From CANLBN01 sp050298695 (GTDB taxonomy: Bacteria; Pseudomonadota; Gammaproteobacteria; Pseudomonadales; Cellvibrionaceae), in contig JBNKUQ010000129.1 of assembly GCA_050298695.1 (NCBI GenBank), forward strand, positions 1 through 5,986: a stretch of DNA of 5,986 bases. The letters run 5' to 3'. The translations under genes and the position numbers were made by a program. Under the pieces are notes generated by a model. It had not been told where the DNA came from, ran no database searches, and saw only the letters and a program-made list of their open reading frames with translations. Below are positions 4,214 through 5,986 of the stretch, piece after piece; positions within the stretch are counted from its first letter, which is position 1, and every line of letters begins with the position of its first letter.

Positions 4214-5986
4214 CTAAAATTCTTCCCACTCACCATCATCGAAATCATCATTATTAAAGGCAGGAGGCTCAACCTTTGCTTGAGGTGTTTTTAGTTCAAC
4301 CGTCTCTTGGACTGGATCTGCTTTTTTATCGGCAGGTTCCCTTATTGCCTTTTCAACTATTGCCTTCTCAACGTTCGGTTTTACCTCTTTTGCCTCTTTT
4401 TTAGGTACAGTTTTAGTTTCATCTATTTTCGCGGCAGCTTTTTTAGGCGCTTCTTTCAATTTAGGGCTATCTGTACTCTTTTTCTCGTATGAATTGGTTT
4501 TTGCCCTTGTAGTACCCTCATCACTTAAACCGATATTACTGGATAAGGTAAAGAACTCAACTAGCTCATCAAGGCGTCGCGCTTGTTCAGACATTTCACC
4601 ACTGGATGCTGATGTTTGCTCCACCAGGGCCGCATTTTGCTGGGTAATATTATCCATTCTGTTAACCGCTTGGTTAATTTCCTCAATACCCGAAGTTTGA
4701 CTCTTAGCCATTTGACTCACATCATTAATCATCATGGCAACTTGTTCAACTGCGGCCATAATTTCGCTGAGTGTTTGCCCCGATTCATTAACCAAAACAG
4801 AGCCTGACTCCACTTTCGCAACACTATCCTGTATAAGGTCCTTAATTTCTTTTGCTGCATTAGAGCTACGTTGCGACAAGCTACGCACCTCGCTAGCAAC
4901 AACCGCAAAGCCCCTACCCTGTTCCCCTGCCCGGGCCGCTTCGACGGCAGCATTTAATGCCAGCAGATTTGTCTGAAAGGCTATTTCATCGATAACACCA
5001 ATAATGTCATTGATTTTCTTGCTCGAACTTAATATTTCTTGCATTGCATGAATGGCATTTTGTACAACACTTTCTCCACGCTGAGCTTGCGAATGTGCGC
5101 CAGATGCTAACTCGTTAGCATTGCTGGCATTGCTATCACTTTGCTTCACCGTCTCCAAAATATTCGCCATACTACTCGCCGTTTTTTGTAATGAACTCGC
5201 TTGATCTTCAGTTCGTTGGCTCAAATCGGAGATACCATGCGTAATTTCTTGCGCAGCAGTATCAACCGTTTTGGATAGGCATCTGATATTATTAATCACT
5301 TCTGCTAAATTGGCAGCAGAATCGTTGGCATTGCCTTTAATTTTTTCGAATTCACCGGAATATTCTTTCGTAATTTTTTGAGTGAGATCGCCTTTATTTA
5401 GGGAATCGAACATCATGCTAATATCATCAACAAAAGAAGATACGCTATCGAGTAAGGTATTGAGTCCTTTGCTTAAAGTATAGAAAAATCCTTCTTTCTG
5501 AGCCAAATCAATACGCTTTGATAAATTACCTGATGAAGCGGCCTCGACAATAGAGTCCAATTCCCTTTCTATACTCGCTTCCGTAGTTCGGTCGCGCCAC
5601 TCCATAACAGTCCCCAAGCGTTGCTTAGTGTCTTGATTAAGTATAGGATTGAATTTCATATCCACATCACGACCGCCTATTTTTAATGATGCGTTATGCT
5701 GCTTAGACAACCGATCTATGAGACTTGCTTGATGAGCTGGATTTTTGTGGAATTCATCAATCGACTTTCCGACTAAATCTCGCGCATTAAATTTAGGCAA
5801 GTTTTTCTGAACGTCTTTTTCCGTTTCAATCAGCGCTTTTTGTAGGGAATTATTTAAATAAATAATATTGCGGTTGCTATCGGCCACCATAACATTAGTA
5901 CTAACTTGATCTAATGCTTGTTTAATCCGCGCATTTTCCTGCGCCACTCTTTGCTCTTTTTCTCGCTGATTGTATTCTGCTGTTTT
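4214..5986 (-). CDS. Methyl-accepting chemotaxis protein, PAS-HAMP-MA (5' end outside window)
   Basis: This gene codes a chemotaxis signal transducer that controls the CheA kinase through CheW. The frame is open to the window edge, and the GTG at 5947 is internal. Residues are counted from that codon. A PAS domain spans about 10-120 (VMVADSNRNIIYLNNSL to LGTVMEWRDRT), so the input is likely a cytoplasmic ligand, redox state or light-type cue. HAMP-like segments follow at about 125-220 (SGNLSKRIDL and KGDLTQKI). The long coiled coil 221-465 has the kinase-contact hairpin at 321-347 (EIAFQTNLLALNAAVEAARAG, then GRGFAVVA). A Lys/Ala/Pro/Glu-rich tail (about 485-565) ends in EWEEF, matching the xWxxF tether that binds CheR/CheB in receptors ending NWETF. 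No membrane span is visible in this part. The gene converges with the Rhs locus and is probably unrelated to it in function. Confidence 0.95.
   Translation of the reverse strand, partial: KTAEYNQREKEQRVAQENARIKQALDQVSTNVMVADSNRNIIYLNNSLQKALIETEKDVQKNLPKFNARDLVGKSIDEFHKNPAHQASLIDRLSKQHNASLKIGGRDVDMKFNPILNQDTKQRLGTVMEWRDRTTEASIERELDSIVEAASSGNLSKRIDLAQKEGFFYTLSKGLNTLLDSVSSFVDDISMMFDSLNKGDLTQKITKEYSGEFEKIKGNANDSAANLAEVINNIRCLSKTVDTAAQEITHGISDLSQRTEDQASSLQKTASSMANILETVKQSDSNASNANELASGAHSQAQRGESVVQNAIHAMQEILSSSKKINDIIGVIDEIAFQTNLLALNAAVEAARAGEQGRGFAVVASEVRSLSQRSSNAAKEIKDLIQDSVAKVESGSVLVNESGQTLSEIMAAVEQVAMMINDVSQMAKSQTSGIEEINQAVNRMDNITQQNAALVEQTSASSGEMSEQARRLDELVEFFTLSSNIGLSDEGTTRAKTNSYEKKSTDSPKLKEAPKKAAAKIDETKTVPKKEAKEVKPNVEKAIVEKAIREPADKKADPVQETVELKTPQAKVEPPAFNNDDFDDGEWEEF

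Noticed and set aside
4307..4976. Plus-strand open frames over the receptor gene
   Set aside because: They are antisense shadows of a well-supported MCP coding frame and have no ribosome binding sites or recognisable motifs.

Overview
The window reads as a piece of a gammaproteobacterial chromosome. It holds the C-terminal half of an Rhs polymorphic toxin, its downstream graveyard of displaced toxin tips, and a divergently coded chemotaxis receptor. The Rhs core signature, the receptor signalling hairpin and its CheR-tether-like tail fit a motile gammaproteobacterium, but the species cannot be fixed from this sequence. The Rhs core is moderately GC-rich. The tips, immunity genes and intergenic stretches from about 1400 to 2540 and 3140 to 4200 are visibly more AT-rich, as expected of exchanged modules.

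Layout. Positions 3-1835 (+) encode the end of an Rhs protein whose start lies outside the window: YD repeats, the conserved Rhs closing motif with a DPxG-18-DPxG protease-like signature, a hydrophobic pre-toxin region, a short linker (AQLSRGVRSLSKA) and toxin tip 1. Its stop overlaps an 87-aa gene (1832-2095), the presumed immunity protein. A remnant of another tip follows (about 2096-2506). It is read through a 36-bp palindromic repeat. Next comes a non-Rhs insert: a 72-aa gene with a strong ribosome binding site (2637-2855) and, abutting it on the minus strand, the tail of a truncated gene (2856-3095). At 3098 the linker DNA reappears at 38/39 identity, now with no Rhs core before it, and leads into orphan tip 2 (to 3644) and a 138-aa putative immunity gene (3648-4064). 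Then come a GTTGG/CCAAC palindromic repeat, a second exact copy of the 36-bp palindrome (4140-4175), and a 28-bp scrap of Rhs core (4175-4202). From 4214 to the window end, the minus strand codes a PAS-HAMP-MCP signal transducer ending in EWEEF.

How it fits together. The active Rhs gene with its coupled immunity gene is one toxin/immunity pair. The orphan tip 2/immunity 2 pair is an apparently silent reserve that shares the linker in the same reading frame. Recombination between the two linker copies would remove 1,758 bp and put tip 2 on the Rhs core. Both tip units start with the linker and end with the same 36-bp palindrome, so the locus looks like two cassettes of about 1.1 kb with matching borders. 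The general principle of Rhs tip displacement is known. The palindrome border, the two apparently unclassified toxin/immunity pairs and the Rhs core scar beyond the last palindrome are the parts worth a second look.
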